32,123 nt of DNA from an uncultured Bacteroidales bacterium (GCA_947589325.1 CANQAM010000023.1:1-32123), one strand, 5' to 3'. Numbered from the stretch's first letter, positions 22,396-31,197 are shown. The notes: a model not told the origin generated them from the sequence alone. A program made the numbers and translations.

Positions 22396-22811
22396 AGCCG
22401 GTCGATGTATTTCAGATAGTCGTCGTAATCGCGAATATAATCGGTTTCATCGTAAAAATCAGATGCCAAAACCAAACAAATGGAGCCGGACGAGAAATTT
22501 TCCAACGTACGCCATATTCCGGGTTTTATAAACACGCCTTGATATGGCCGGTTCATCTGAATCGTTTTCTTTTCCTTTCCATCAAAAAGTACAAGGTCGA
22601 AACTTCCCGTTGCAGCTACAATCAATTGTTGTAAATTTTTGTGGGCGTGTCCGCCGCGCGATTCGCCACCCTGCACGTCATACAAATAATACACGCGCTT
22701 GATGTCGAACGGCAGCTCCCCGCCGCCGTGCAGCGGCGTGATATTTCCGCCGCGGTCGTATATGCGTGGAAGCCCCAGTAATTGACAATCGTGTACCGAA
22801 GGACGTTTCAT
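22392..22811 (-). CDS. fdtA: dTDP-4-keto-6-deoxyglucose 3,4-ketoisomerase (FdtA/WxcM-like cupin), copy 1
   Basis: This 139-residue small cupin interconverts 4-keto and 3-keto forms of dTDP-6-deoxyhexose. The family block is intact: 'LPFDIKRVYYLYDVQGG' (33-49) and 'SRGGHAHKNLQQLIVAATGS' (51-70), including the two active-site histidines His55 and His57 (HAH), then 'GVFIKPGIWRTLENF'. The C-terminus 'LVLASDFYDETDYIRDYDDY' is typical. It overlaps both neighbours by 4 nt, showing tight translational coupling. It is a paralogue of the next gene upstream. Its intact active site makes it the better candidate for the main ketoisomerase. Confidence 0.88.
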   Translation of the reverse strand: MKRPSVHDCQLLGLPRIYDRGGNITPLHGGGELPFDIKRVYYLYDVQGGESRGGHAHKNLQQLIVAATGSFDLVLFDGKEKKTIQMNRPYQGVFIKPGIWRTLENFSSGSICLVLASDFYDETDYIRDYDDYLKYIDRL

Positions 22812-23212
22812 GGCAAAAGTTTTTTATATTCGGCAAAATCGTAAATGTAATCGGATTCATCGAATGCCCCCGACGACAATACCAGCGCCAGCGAATTGGT
22901 GGAAAAATCGGTAAGTTGCCGCCACGTCATAGCCGGCACGTAAATACCATAGTAGGAACGATTTAAGAAATAATGTTCCGTTTCTCCCGCTTTGTTGCGT
23001 ATCTGTAATTCGAAACTGCCGGAAAGAGCCACGATAAACTCCTGTTGGGTACGGTAGGCATGCCCGCCGCGGTATTGTCCGCCCGGCACGTCGTAAATCC
23101 AATAAGCCCGCTTGATATCGAACGGTATATGCTTGCCTCCCTCGATAAAAGAGAGGTTTCCCCGCCGATCTTCAATCTTCGGCAAATCGATTTTTATAAC
23201 GCCGCCCACCAT
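22808..23212 (-). CDS. FdtA/WxcM-like sugar ketoisomerase paralogue, copy 2 (HAY variant)
   Basis: This 134-residue cupin is clearly related to the downstream copy across its length ('IPFDIKRAYWIYDVPGG' at 29-45, 'YRGGHAYRTQQEFIVALSGS' at 47-66, C-terminal 'LSSGAFDESDYIYDFAEYK'). The conserved HAH is HAY here: His51 is kept and the second histidine is replaced by Tyr53. The change could alter stereochemistry (galacto versus gluco 3-keto product), make it a partner subunit, or reduce activity. Similar HAY forms exist, as far as I recall, in other Bacteroidota, so it may be a regular subfamily. It starts 22 nt after rmlA and overlaps copy 1 by 4 nt. Confidence 0.82.
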   Translation of the reverse strand: MVGGVIKIDLPKIEDRRGNLSFIEGGKHIPFDIKRAYWIYDVPGGQYRGGHAYRTQQEFIVALSGSFELQIRNKAGETEHYFLNRSYYGIYVPAMTWRQLTDFSTNSLALVLSSGAFDESDYIYDFAEYKKLLP

Positions 23213-23234
23213 ATCAAATATCGACTTTTATCGA

Positions 23235-24113
23235 TTATTTCGCGTCTTTTGCCAATGCTATGAGGTATTGACCGTACTGGTTTTTTTTCATCGGCTCTGC
23301 CTGCGCCAAAAGTTGTTCGGCGGTTATCCAGCCTTGATTGTACGCTATTTCTTCGAGGCAGGCAACTTTCCAACCCTGTCGGTGCTCTATCGTTTCGATG
23401 AAGGCAGACGCCTCGAACAGGGAATCGTGCGTGCCCGTGTCGAGCCACGCAAAACCGCGCCCCATCAGTTGCACCTTCAACTCGCCCGATGCAAGAAACG
23501 CCTGATTGACAGATGTTATTTCCAATTCTCCGCGTGCCGACGGCTTGATGTTTTTCGCCACATTCAGCACTTTGTTGGGATAGAAATAGAGCCCCACTAC
23601 GGCATAATTGCTTTTGGGGTTCTGCGGTTTTTCCTCGATGGAGGTAACATTGCCGTCGGCATCGAAAGCCGCCACGCCATAACGCTCGGGGTCGTTCACC
23701 CGATAGCCGAAAACCGTCGCCAAGCCTTTCTCGGCATTCTGCACGGCAGCCGCCAGCATCGCCGAAAAACTTTGCCCGTAAAAAATATTGTCTCCCAATA
23801 CCAGACACGCCGTATCGTCGCCGACAAACTGTTCACCGATGATAAATGCCTGCGCCAAACCGTCGGGCGAAGGCTGTTCGGCATACTCGAAACGGACGCC
23901 GAATTGCGAGCCGTCGCCCAGCAGGCGGCGAAATCCGGGCAAATCGAACGGCGTGGATATAATCAGTATATCGCGAATGCCCGCCAGCATCAATACCGAT
24001 ATGGGATAGTAAATCATCGGTTTGTCGTAGATGGGCAACATCTGTTTGCTGACTCCTCTCGTTATGGGGTAAAGACGGGTGCCGGAGCCGCCCGCCAACA
24101 CGATTCCTTTCAT
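23235..24113 (-). CDS. rfbA: Glucose-1-phosphate thymidylyltransferase
   Basis: This 292-residue enzyme joins dTTP and glucose-1-phosphate to form dTDP-glucose, the first step of the pathway. The N-terminus [16 protein letters not shown] carries the nucleotide-binding GGSGTRLYP (8-16), followed by '[16 protein letters not shown]' with the catalytic lysine region, '[10 protein letters not shown]' (metal-binding Asp) and '[20 protein letters not shown]'. The start is placed at 24113; the open frame continues 23 codons upstream into rfbB, but the motif spacing requires this ATG. Length is standard for RmlA. It follows rfbB by 10 nt. There is no rmlC or rmlD next to it, so the pathway here leads to an amino sugar and not to rhamnose. 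Confidence 0.95.
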   Translation of the reverse strand: MKGIVLAGGSGTRLYPITRGVSKQMLPIYDKPMIYYPISVLMLAGIRDILIISTPFDLPGFRRLLGDGSQFGVRFEYAEQPSPDGLAQAFIIGEQFVGDDTACLVLGDNIFYGQSFSAMLAAAVQNAEKGLATVFGYRVNDPERYGVAAFDADGNVTSIEEKPQNPKSNYAVVGLYFYPNKVLNVAKNIKPSARGELEITSVNQAFLASGELKVQLMGRGFAWLDTGTHDSLFEASAFIETIEHRQGWKVACLEEIAYNQGWITAEQLLAQAEPMKKNQYGQYLIALAKDAK

Positions 24114-24123
24114 TTTTAGCGCA

Positions 24124-25323
24124 TTAACGGTTTGAATACATCTGTTCGTAATATTTCTGATAATCGCCGCTGGCGACTTCATCGACCCAATCCTGATGCT
24201 CGAGATACCAACGAATGGTTTTTTCGATGCCCACCTCGAACGGTGTTTCGGGATACCAGCCCAACTCGCGCGCCGTCTTCGACGGGTCGATAGCGTAACG
24301 CATATCGTGCCCCAGGCGGTCGCCCACGTAGGTAATCAAATCGTAATTGATGTTTTCGAGCGGTGTTTTCAACACGGTTTGATAACGGGGTTCCTCGCGC
24401 ATAAGCCGCGCAATGGTGTCGATAGTGAGCTTGACGATGTTGATGTTCTGCTCCTCGTTGAAGCCGCCGATGTTGTACACCTCTCCGACCCGACCGCCGT
24501 TCAGCACCATGTCGATGGCTTTGGCATGGTCTTCGACGTATAGCCAGTCGCGCACGTTCTCGCCCTTGCCGTACACGGGAAGTTTCTTTCCTTCGAGAAT
24601 GTTCTTTATAATAAGCGGTATCAGTTTTTCGGGGAAATGGTAAGGTCCGTAATTATTGGAGCAGCGGGTGATGTTCACCGGCATTTTATACGTTTCGTGA
24701 TATGCCCGCACGATGAGGTCGGCGCCCGTCTTCGACGAAGAATAGGGCGAACGGGGGTCGAGCGGGGTCTCCTCCGTAAAAAATTTTTTGCCGTAGGTCT
24801 GAATGCGGGTACGCCCCTTTACGACCCGACGCACGTCTTCGTCTTCGATATGCAGCGGCTGCGGCGTATCATAATCTTTTGTCAAAGAGCCATACACTTC
24901 GTCGGTCGATACCTGCAAATATTTCTTGCCGGGCAAATAGGTCGGATAGCCGGCAGCGTCTTTACCGGTCGTCCACGCCCGTTTGGCGCATTCGAGCATG
25001 TTTTGCGTGCCTAAAATGTTGGTTTCCAAAAAAAGCTGCGGGTTGGTGATACTGCGATCGACGTGCGACTCCGCCGCAAAATTGACGACGAAATCGACGG
25101 CATGACGAGCAAAAATATTCGATACCAGTTCGGCATTGGCTATATCGCCCCGCACGAACTCCACCCGCTTGTCCTGCAATTCCTCTTTTATCGTGCCCAA
25201 ATTGCCTGCATACGTCAGTTTGTCGAGTATGACGATAAATATGTCATCATACTTCTTCAACATATATTTGATGAAATTGGAGCCGATGAATCCGGCTGCG
25301 CCGGTTACCAAATATGTCTTCAT
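24124..25323 (-). CDS. rfbB: dTDP-glucose 4,6-dehydratase
   Basis: This 399-residue NAD-dependent short-chain dehydrogenase makes dTDP-4-keto-6-deoxyglucose. Features are the Rossmann motif GAAGFIGS (8-15), '[12 protein letters not shown]' (81-92), catalytic triad residues Thr140-Asp141-Glu142 in 'STDEVYGS', and Tyr194/Lys198 in '[11 protein letters not shown]'. The start at 25323 was chosen because [10 protein letters not shown] places the Rossmann motif correctly; an upstream in-frame start adds 18 featureless residues. The protein is some 40 residues longer than E. coli RmlB, mostly through insertions near 115-135 and 160-185. It is first in the operon rfbB-rfbA-fdtA copy 2-fdtA copy 1-fdtB. 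Only a weak promoter candidate (TATCTTGC at 25352-25345) is visible upstream. Confidence 0.95.
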   Translation of the reverse strand: MKTYLVTGAAGFIGSNFIKYMLKKYDDIFIVILDKLTYAGNLGTIKEELQDKRVEFVRGDIANAELVSNIFARHAVDFVVNFAAESHVDRSITNPQLFLETNILGTQNMLECAKRAWTTGKDAAGYPTYLPGKKYLQVSTDEVYGSLTKDYDTPQPLHIEDEDVRRVVKGRTRIQTYGKKFFTEETPLDPRSPYSSSKTGADLIVRAYHETYKMPVNITRCSNNYGPYHFPEKLIPLIIKNILEGKKLPVYGKGENVRDWLYVEDHAKAIDMVLNGGRVGEVYNIGGFNEEQNINIVKLTIDTIARLMREEPRYQTVLKTPLENINYDLITYVGDRLGHDMRYAIDPSKTARELGWYPETPFEVGIEKTIRWYLEHQDWVDEVASGDYQKYYEQMYSNR

Positions 25324-25518
25324 ATCTAAATTTATAAATCGGGTGCAAGATACATATTTTTTATTAAATGGAAACAATCCAGCAACCGAAATTCTGTTTG
25401 AAAACGCACGGTAAAAACTTTTTTGTGAATTTCGGTTTTCGTATTTCTCTTATTTTCAGATAAAAGGAAAAAACTTTCTGTTTTCGGGTAAAAGAGCTTC
25501 TTTTTTTCTCATTTTTTA

Positions 25519-25549
25519 TTGGTCGATAACAAAATATTAACTACTTTTG
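25519..25549 (+). promoter_or_regulatory. Promoter of the rseC-rnf operon
   Basis: The -7 box TACTTTTG (25542-25549) matches TAnnTTTG; TTGG (25519-25522) lies 19 nt upstream as a near-consensus -33 box. The first gene starts at 25584, giving a leader of about 30 nt. Confidence 0.65.
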
Positions 25550-25583
25550 TCCTACCGTATACAGCTGTGTTCGGAAGCAGGAA

Positions 25584-26033
25584 ATGAGCAGAAAAGATAC
25601 GCATGTAAAACACGAAGGCATCATCGACCGCATCGATGGTGCGACCGTCTATGTACGGATTACGCAACACTCGGCTTGCAGCGGGTGTCATGTGCAATCG
25701 ATGTGTACTGTTTCCGACCGTTCCGAAAAAATCATCGAAACAACTTGCCGAACTGCGGATTTGCGCAGCGGACAGCACGTATGGGTAGTAGGCAACGAAG
25801 CCATGAGCAGCGAAGCGCTGCGGCTGGCATTCCTCTACCCTTTTCTTGTATTGTGCTGTGCGTTAGGCATCGCGACCTTGTGCACCGACAACGAAATAAC
25901 TGCCGGCATCGTATCGATCTGTTCGCTCGTTCCTTATTATTTCGTCTTGTACCTGTTTCGACGAAAAATCCGCAAAGATTTGGTATTTACGGTAGAACCT
26001 CAGACAGAAGAAGAAACCCAAAACCTATCATAA
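25584..26033 (+). CDS. rseC: RseC/MucC-family membrane protein (SoxR-reducing complex type)
   Basis: This 149-residue protein has the RseC/MucC layout (PF04246): a small N-terminal domain (1-75) with 'HEGIIDRIDGATVYVRI' and the cysteine cluster CSGCHVQSMC (residues 32-41), then two membrane helices (about 80-98 and 105-123), and a short charged C-terminus. In E. coli RseC works with the Rnf-like Rsx complex to keep SoxR reduced; in Bacteroidota it regularly heads the rnf operon, as here. The cluster cysteines may hold an iron-sulfur centre or a disulfide, which the sequence cannot decide. It is followed by rnfB after 10 nt. Its exact role in anaerobes is not established; an assembly or electron-delivery factor for Rnf is plausible. 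Confidence 0.88.
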   Translation: MSRKDTHVKHEGIIDRIDGATVYVRITQHSACSGCHVQSMCTVSDRSEKIIETTCRTADLRSGQHVWVVGNEAMSSEALRLAFLYPFLVLCCALGIATLCTDNEITAGIVSICSLVPYYFVLYLFRRKIRKDLVFTVEPQTEEETQNLS

Positions 26034-26043
26034 ATTAAAAAAA

Positions 26044-26949
26044 ATGGATTTAGTATGGATTGCCACCCTTTCATTGGGGTGTATCGGTGCGATAAGTGCT
26101 GTGATATTGTACTTCGTCGCTCAAAAATTCAAAGTCTATGAAGACCCGCGCAACGAAGAAGTGGTGAAAGTGCTTCCGGGAGCCAACTGCGGCGGTTGCG
26201 GCTATCCGGGCTGCGGCGGCTTCGCTGCTGCGTGCGTGAAAGCCACCTCGCTCGAAGGTATGCTCTGCCCCGTAGGCGGTGCGCCTGTCATGGCTAAAAT
26301 TGCCGGCATACTCGGTATGGAGGTTGCCGAAGCGGCACCGAAAGTCGCTGTCGTGCGCTGCAACGGCACTTGCGCCAACCGCAAAAAGGTAAACACCTAC
26401 AACGGTGCCTCGAACTGTGCCATCGAAGCGGCTCTATACAGCGGCGAAACGGGCTGCTCGTTCGGCTGTCTTGGAAACGGCGATTGCGAAAGAGCGTGCC
26501 AATTCGGAGCCATTCATGTCAATCCCGAAACGGGCCTGCCCGAAGTCGATGAAGAGTTGTGCACCGGTTGCGGCGCCTGCGTAAAAGCCTGCCCGAAAAT
26601 GATTATCGAGTTGCGGAACAAAGGTCCGAAATCGCGCCGCATGTTCGTATGCTGCGTCAATAAAGACAAAGGCGCCGTAGCCCGCAAGGCTTGCACGGCA
26701 GCCTGCATCGGTTGCGGAAAATGTGCCAAAGAGTGTCCGTTCGAGGCCATTACGGTAGAAAACAATCTGGCTTACATCGACTTCCAGAAATGCAAGTTGT
26801 GCCGCAAATGCGAAGCCGTATGCCCGACCGGCGCCATTCATTCGGTAAACTTCCCGCCGCGCAAACCGGCAGAACCGAAACCCGAAGCTCCGGCACAGCC
26901 GGCAGCACCTCAATCGGGAACCGCCGCAGCTCCGACAGCTCAGGCATAA
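26044..26949 (+). CDS. rnfB: Rnf electron transport complex subunit B (multi-cluster ferredoxin type)
   Basis: This 301-residue subunit accepts electrons from ferredoxin and passes them into the complex. An N-terminal membrane helix (4-27) is followed by the RnfB four-cysteine motif CGGCGYPGC (49-57) with Cys75. Downstream lie a further cysteine-rich region (CNGTC near 114 and CSFGCLGNGDCERAC near 139-153) and three canonical ferredoxin motifs: CTGCGACVKAC, CIGCGKCAKEC and CKLCRKCEAVC. This suggests several [4Fe-4S] centres, more than the proteobacterial RnfB of about 190 residues, as in Bacteroidota and acetogen enzymes. The C-terminal tail (about 275-301) is Pro/Ala-rich and looks disordered. 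It is second in the operon, 33 nt before rnfC. Confidence 0.95.
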   Translation: MDLVWIATLSLGCIGAISAVILYFVAQKFKVYEDPRNEEVVKVLPGANCGGCGYPGCGGFAAACVKATSLEGMLCPVGGAPVMAKIAGILGMEVAEAAPKVAVVRCNGTCANRKKVNTYNGASNCAIEAALYSGETGCSFGCLGNGDCERACQFGAIHVNPETGLPEVDEELCTGCGACVKACPKMIIELRNKGPKSRRMFVCCVNKDKGAVARKACTAACIGCGKCAKECPFEAITVENNLAYIDFQKCKLCRKCEAVCPTGAIHSVNFPPRKPAEPKPEAPAQPAAPQSGTAAAPTAQA

Positions 26950-26982
26950 TTCAATAGTAATCAACAGTAAAAACAAACAGAT

Positions 26983-28317
26983 ATGTTAAAAACATTTCGG
27001 ATAGGCGGTGTTCACCCGCCTGAGAACAAACTATCTGCCGGACAAGCCATAAAGACAGCCGAGCTGCCCAAGCAAGCCGTTATCATGCTTTCGCAGCATA
27101 TCGGCGCACCCGCGCAAGCCGTCGTCGCCAAAGGCGATAAAGTGAAAGTGGGCACCCTGCTGGCACAAGCCGGCGGATTTGTTTCGGCAAATATCCACTC
27201 GTCGGTATCGGGCACGGTCGCCAAAATCGACACGGCAGTCGATGTCGCCGGATTTCAGCGTCCGGCAATCTACATCGACGTCGAAGGCGACGAATGGGAA
27301 GAGAGCATCGACCGCAGCGAAACGCTGGTAAAAGAGTGCAACCTCGATTCCAAAGCCATTGTCGAGCGCATCAAAGAGGCAGGCATCGTCGGTTTGGGCG
27401 GCGCAACTTTCCCCGCTCACGTAAAACTCACGCCTCCTCCCGGAGCGACTGCCACAATTCTCATCATCAATGCCGTTGAGTGCGAACCCTATCTCACCGC
27501 CGACCATCAGCTCATGATGGAAAAAGGAGCGGAAATACTCGTCGGTACGGAACTTCTGCGCAAAGCCATCAACGTGGAGCGCGCCGTCATCGGTATCGAA
27601 AACAACAAACCCGATGCCATTGCACACATGAAAGAGCTGGCGGCTGCATATCCTACCATCGAAATCTGCCCGCTGAAAGTGAAATATCCGCAAGGCGGCG
27701 AAAAACAGCTCATCGACGCCGTGATACGCCGTCAGGTTCCGAGCGGAGGTCTGCCTATCGCCACCGGCGCCGTCGTACAAAACGTCGGCACGGCATTTGC
27801 CGTGTACGAAGCCGTGCAGAAAAACAAACCGCTGTTTGAACGCATCGTTACCGTTACCGGCAAATCGCTTGCCCACCCGTCGAACCTGAAAGTGCGTGTA
27901 GGTACACCTCTCGGCCAGCTCATCGATGCGTGCGGCGGTCTGCCCGAAGACACCGAAAAAGTCATTTCCGGCGGTCCGATGATGGGCAAAGCCGTCGTAT
28001 CGACCGATACGCCCACCACGAAAGGGTGCTCCGGCGTGCTGATTATACGCGACTTGGAGTCTCGGCGCAAAGAAATGACGGCGTGCATACGCTGCGCCAA
28101 ATGTATCGCAGCCTGCCCGATGGGGCTTGCTCCCAATACGCTCATGAACGCAACCGACCACAAGGATTGGGAGCGCGTCGAAAAAGAACACGTTATGGAC
28201 TGCATCGAATGCGGCTCTTGCAGCTTCACCTGTCCCGCACACCGTCCCCTGCTCGACTACGTGCGTATGGGCAAAGCCCGTGTAGGCGCCATCATTCGAA
28301 GCCGTAATGCCAAATAA
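26983..28317 (+). CDS. rnfC: Rnf complex subunit C (NADH-binding, Fe-S)
   Basis: This 444-residue peripheral subunit carries the NADH/FMN site of the complex on the cytoplasmic face. The N-terminal barrel-sandwich region (to about 100, 'GVHPPENKLSAGQAIKTAEL') precedes the Complex I 51-kDa-like domain (about 125-285) with 'GIVGLGGATFPAHVKLTPP' and 'NAVECEPYLTADHQLM'. An SLBB segment follows (about 290-335, 'VRVGTPLGQLIDACGGLP'), then two 4Fe-4S motifs, CIRCAKCIAACPMG and CIECGSCSFTCPAH, near 368-425. Length equals the core RnfC without the long proteobacterial repeat tail. It lies between rnfB (33 nt) and rnfD (21 nt). Confidence 0.96.
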   Translation: MLKTFRIGGVHPPENKLSAGQAIKTAELPKQAVIMLSQHIGAPAQAVVAKGDKVKVGTLLAQAGGFVSANIHSSVSGTVAKIDTAVDVAGFQRPAIYIDVEGDEWEESIDRSETLVKECNLDSKAIVERIKEAGIVGLGGATFPAHVKLTPPPGATATILIINAVECEPYLTADHQLMMEKGAEILVGTELLRKAINVERAVIGIENNKPDAIAHMKELAAAYPTIEICPLKVKYPQGGEKQLIDAVIRRQVPSGGLPIATGAVVQNVGTAFAVYEAVQKNKPLFERIVTVTGKSLAHPSNLKVRVGTPLGQLIDACGGLPEDTEKVISGGPMMGKAVVSTDTPTTKGCSGVLIIRDLESRRKEMTACIRCAKCIAACPMGLAPNTLMNATDHKDWERVEKEHVMDCIECGSCSFTCPAHRPLLDYVRMGKARVGAIIRSRNAK

Positions 28318-28338
28318 TAATCTCTGAAAACTATCACT

Positions 28339-29295
28339 ATGAGTCAAAATTTTATTGTATCGCCTTCACCGCACGTACATAGCGGCAATTCGGTATCGAA
28401 GTGCATGTACGGCGTGCTGATAGCCCTGATACCGGCATTTCTCGTGTCGCTTTACTGCTTCGGCATCGGAGCCTTGGTGGTAACGCTCACGTCGGTATTG
28501 GCGTGTGTACTTTTTGAATATCTTATTCAGAAATACCTTTTGAAAGTAAAACCGTCGATATGCGACGGTTCCGCGATTCTCACCGGCGTACTGCTGGCGT
28601 TCAACGTACCTTCGAACCTGCCGATTTGGATTATCATTATCGGTGCGCTCGTTGCCATAGGTATCGGTAAAATGACTTTCGGCGGACTGGGAAACAACAT
28701 TTTCAACCCCGCCCTCGTAGGTCGCGTATTCCTGTTGATTTCGTTCCCCGTGCAAATGACTACGTGGCCTGTTCCCGACCCGTTGAGCATGAATTACCTC
28801 GACGCCGAAACGGCTGCCACGCCGTTGGGATTGATGAAACAGGGTCTGCCCGTCAATGCCATGACCACCGATATGCTGCTGGGCAACATCGGCGGAAGTC
28901 TCGGCGAAATCAGCGCCATAGCCTTGTTGATAGGATTCGCCTACATGTTGATACGCAGAATCATTACGTGGCATATCCCCGTTTCCATTCTGGTTACGGC
29001 TTTCGTATTCTCGTTCCTCGTCAATGGATTCGATGCCGAAGGAGCCCTTCAACAACTGCTGCTCGGCGGTATGATGCTCGGCGCCATTTTCATGGCGACC
29101 GACTACGTAACCTCGCCCATGACTCCGCGCGGCATGATTATCTACGGCATAGGCATCGGCTTGCTGACTATCATCATTCGCCGCTACGGCGCATATCCCG
29201 AAGGTATGTCGTTCGCGATTCTCATCATGAACGCCGTAACGCCTCTTATCAACAAATATGTGAAACCTAAACGATTCGGGGAGGTGAAAAAATAA
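28339..29295 (+). CDS. rnfD: Rnf complex subunit D (flavinylated membrane subunit)
   Basis: This 318-residue integral membrane protein has eight to ten hydrophobic segments, for example 26-45, 46-66, 96-113, 170-200 and 215-290. The covalent FMN attachment site is Thr161 in 'DAETAATPLGL' (TAAT at 158-161, equivalent to SGAT in NqrB/RnfD). Other family marks are 'LTGVLLAFNVPSNLPIW' (81-97) and 'GGLGNNIFNPALVGR' (115-129). It is part of the ion-translocating core with RnfG, E and A. Its stop codon shares one nucleotide with the rnfG start codon (29295), so translation is coupled. A flavin transferase (ApbE) would be needed but is not in this window. Confidence 0.96.
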   Translation: MSQNFIVSPSPHVHSGNSVSKCMYGVLIALIPAFLVSLYCFGIGALVVTLTSVLACVLFEYLIQKYLLKVKPSICDGSAILTGVLLAFNVPSNLPIWIIIIGALVAIGIGKMTFGGLGNNIFNPALVGRVFLLISFPVQMTTWPVPDPLSMNYLDAETAATPLGLMKQGLPVNAMTTDMLLGNIGGSLGEISAIALLIGFAYMLIRRIITWHIPVSILVTAFVFSFLVNGFDAEGALQQLLLGGMMLGAIFMATDYVTSPMTPRGMIIYGIGIGLLTIIIRRYGAYPEGMSFAILIMNAVTPLINKYVKPKRFGEVKK

Positions 29296-29921
29296 TGGCT
29301 AAACAATCATCATTCGGAAATATGCTCATCGTGCTTACGGTCATCACCGTACTGGTGGGCGCATTGTTGGGCTACGTATACGGCATCACCGCCGAGCCTA
29401 TCGCACAGGCGAAGAAGCTGAAACAGGAAAATGCCGTAAAAGACGTAACACCCGCATTCGACAACTCTCCCATCGACGAACAATATACCGTTACGGTCAA
29501 TGGTATGGAGCTGAAAGTTTTCCCCGCTACGAAAGAGGGTGAAAAAGTAGGCGCCGCCGTAGAGAGCAAGACGAAAAACGGCTTCGGCGGAGAAGTAATC
29601 ATCATGGTCGGCTTCGAAGCCGACGGCACGATACGCAACTACCGCGTACTCTCCCACGCCGAAACGCCCGGTCTCGGTTCCAAAATGGAAGAATGGTTCC
29701 GCACCGAAAGAGGCTCGCAAAGCGTTTTGGGCAAACACCCCGCAAAAGACAATCTGACGGTAAAGAAAGACGGCGGAAGCGTCGATGCCATCACAGCTGC
29801 CACAATCAGTTCGCGGGCATTCCTCGACGTCATAGCCAATGCCTATACCGCTTATACGAACAATAACTGCGACGGCGCTACCGGCGCTACGCAACAGGAA
29901 AAGGAGGCAGACTATGAATAA
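29295..29921 (+). CDS. rnfG: Rnf complex subunit G (periplasmic flavoprotein)
   Basis: This 208-residue subunit has one N-terminal membrane helix (9-30) and a periplasmic FMN-binding domain (about 90-180). The attachment motif is 'SVDAITAATISSRA', with FMN expected on Thr170 (matching the D-x-x-[ST]-[AG]-A-T pattern). 'SHAETPGLGSKMEEWF' (120-135) is the other conserved block of this family. The C-terminal tail 'NNCDGATGATQQEKE' is polar and short. The gene overlaps rnfD by 1 nt and rnfE by 8 nt. Confidence 0.95.
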   Translation: MAKQSSFGNMLIVLTVITVLVGALLGYVYGITAEPIAQAKKLKQENAVKDVTPAFDNSPIDEQYTVTVNGMELKVFPATKEGEKVGAAVESKTKNGFGGEVIIMVGFEADGTIRNYRVLSHAETPGLGSKMEEWFRTERGSQSVLGKHPAKDNLTVKKDGGSVDAITAATISSRAFLDVIANAYTAYTNNNCDGATGATQQEKEADYE

Positions 29922-30498
29922 GCTGAAAATCATTCTGAACGGTATCATTACCGAAAACCCGACATTCGTATTGCTGTTGGGTATGTGCCCCACGCTGGGT
30001 ACGACTTCTTCGGCTATCAACGGTCTGGGCATGGGACTGGCGACGATGTTCGTGCTCATCTGCTCCAACGCCGTGATAGCCCTCATCAAAAACCTGATTC
30101 CCGACAAAGTGCGCATACCGTCGTTCATCGTCGTCATTGCCGCATTCGTAACCATATTGCAAATGTGCATGGAAGCCTACGTGCCGGCTTTGTACGAAAG
30201 TCTCGGTCTGTTCATTCCCCTCATCGTGGTGAACTGCATCGTGCTGGGTCGCGCCGAATCGTTTGCCGCCAAACACAATGCTTTCGATTCGATGCTCGAC
30301 GGCGTGGGCTGCGGACTCGGATTCACGATAGCCCTCACCCTGCTGGGCAGCGTGCGCGAACTGTTGGGCACCGGCAAGATATTCAATACCGCCATTTTCC
30401 CCGAACACTTCGGTGCATTGGTATTCGTACTAGCGCCGGGTGCATTCATCGCGCTGGGCTACCTTATCGTCATTGTCAATAAACTTAAAACCAAATAA
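29914..30498 (+). CDS. rnfE: Rnf complex subunit E (membrane)
   Basis: This 194-residue protein has six membrane helices and belongs to the RnfA/RnfE (NqrD/NqrE) pair, whose two halves enclose an intramembrane iron-sulfur centre. The hallmark '[20 protein letters not shown]' (20-39) provides one cysteine and '[15 protein letters not shown]' (near 102-116) the second. The start was moved to 29914 ([10 protein letters not shown]); the open frame extends 25 codons further into rnfG, but family members begin here and an AGGAGG sequence (29902-29907) stands 6 nt before this ATG. It overlaps the rnfG stop by 8 nt and is 5 nt from rnfA. Confidence 0.95.
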   Translation: MNKLKIILNGIITENPTFVLLLGMCPTLGTTSSAINGLGMGLATMFVLICSNAVIALIKNLIPDKVRIPSFIVVIAAFVTILQMCMEAYVPALYESLGLFIPLIVVNCIVLGRAESFAAKHNAFDSMLDGVGCGLGFTIALTLLGSVRELLGTGKIFNTAIFPEHFGALVFVLAPGAFIALGYLIVIVNKLKTK

Positions 30499-30503
30499 GC
30501 GAT

Positions 30504-31085
30504 ATGATTACCTACATTTCCATATTTATCACCGCCATATTCGTCAATAACATCGTTTTGGCGCAATTCTTGGGTATCTGTCCTTTCTTGGGAGTATCCA
30601 AAAAAGTAAGCACGGCTACCGGTATGGGTGCCGCCGTCGCTTTCGTCATGACAATCGCCACGATATGCACCTATCTGTTGCAGAAATACCTGCTCGATGC
30701 GTTCGGCATCGGATTCATGCAGACGATAGTGTTCATTCTCGTCATCGCCGCCCTCGTGCAGATGGTGGAAATCATACTCAAAAAAGTATCTCCTCCCCTC
30801 TATCAGGCACTCGGCGTATTCCTCCCGCTCATCACCACGAACTGCGCCATTCTGGGTGTAGCCATTCTGGTAATCCAAAAAGAATACACGCTGCTCGAAT
30901 CGGTGGTATTCGCCATTTCCACCGCACTCGGCTTCATGCTCGCCATGGTCATCTTCGCCGGTATACGCGAACAGTTGAGCACGACCCGCATACCGAAAGC
31001 CCTGCAAGGAATGCCTATCGCCCTCATCGTGGCAGGCCTGCTGGCTCTCGCTTTCATGGGCTTCGCCGGAATAAAAGTGGGATAA
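30504..31085 (+). CDS. rnfA: Rnf complex subunit A (membrane)
   Basis: This 193-residue partner of RnfE has six membrane helices in the opposite topology. Conserved marks are '[20 protein letters not shown]' (15-34), holding the first cluster cysteine, and '[16 protein letters not shown]' (about 110-125) with the second. '[20 protein letters not shown]' also fits the family. It is the last gene of rseC-rnfBCDGEA and is followed by a strong terminator. Confidence 0.96.
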   Translation: MITYISIFITAIFVNNIVLAQFLGICPFLGVSKKVSTATGMGAAVAFVMTIATICTYLLQKYLLDAFGIGFMQTIVFILVIAALVQMVEIILKKVSPPLYQALGVFLPLITTNCAILGVAILVIQKEYTLLESVVFAISTALGFMLAMVIFAGIREQLSTTRIPKALQGMPIALIVAGLLALAFMGFAGIKVG

Positions 31086-31105
31086 CGAACACGACGCGAT
31101 TACAC

Positions 31106-31143
31106 AAAAAAAAGGTTGCGAAATTCATTCGCAACCTTTTTTA
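31106..31143 (+). terminator. Terminator of the rnf operon
   Basis: AAAAAAGGTTGCGAA (about 31108-31122) pairs with TTCGCAACCTTTTTT (31128-31142) around a 5-nt loop, 20 nt after the rnfA stop; near-perfect symmetry makes it bidirectional. Confidence 0.9.
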
Positions 31144-31162
31144 TTGTTGGTTTCTTATATGC

Positions 31163-31197
31163 AAAAAAATCCCGAAGTAGTCTTTCGGGATTTTTTT
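31163..31197. terminator. Second hairpin terminator beside the element junction
   Basis: AAAAAAATCCCGAA (31163-31176) pairs with TTCGGGATTTTTTT (31184-31197). It is 20 nt after the rnf terminator. On the leftward strand it would end a tRNA-type gene whose 3' end appears to lie at about 31201-31215, which fits the idea that a tRNA was once complete here. Confidence 0.75.

Noticed and set aside
27031-28347. A 438-codon leftward open frame
   Set aside because: Antisense to rnfC; composition is typical of a shadow frame.
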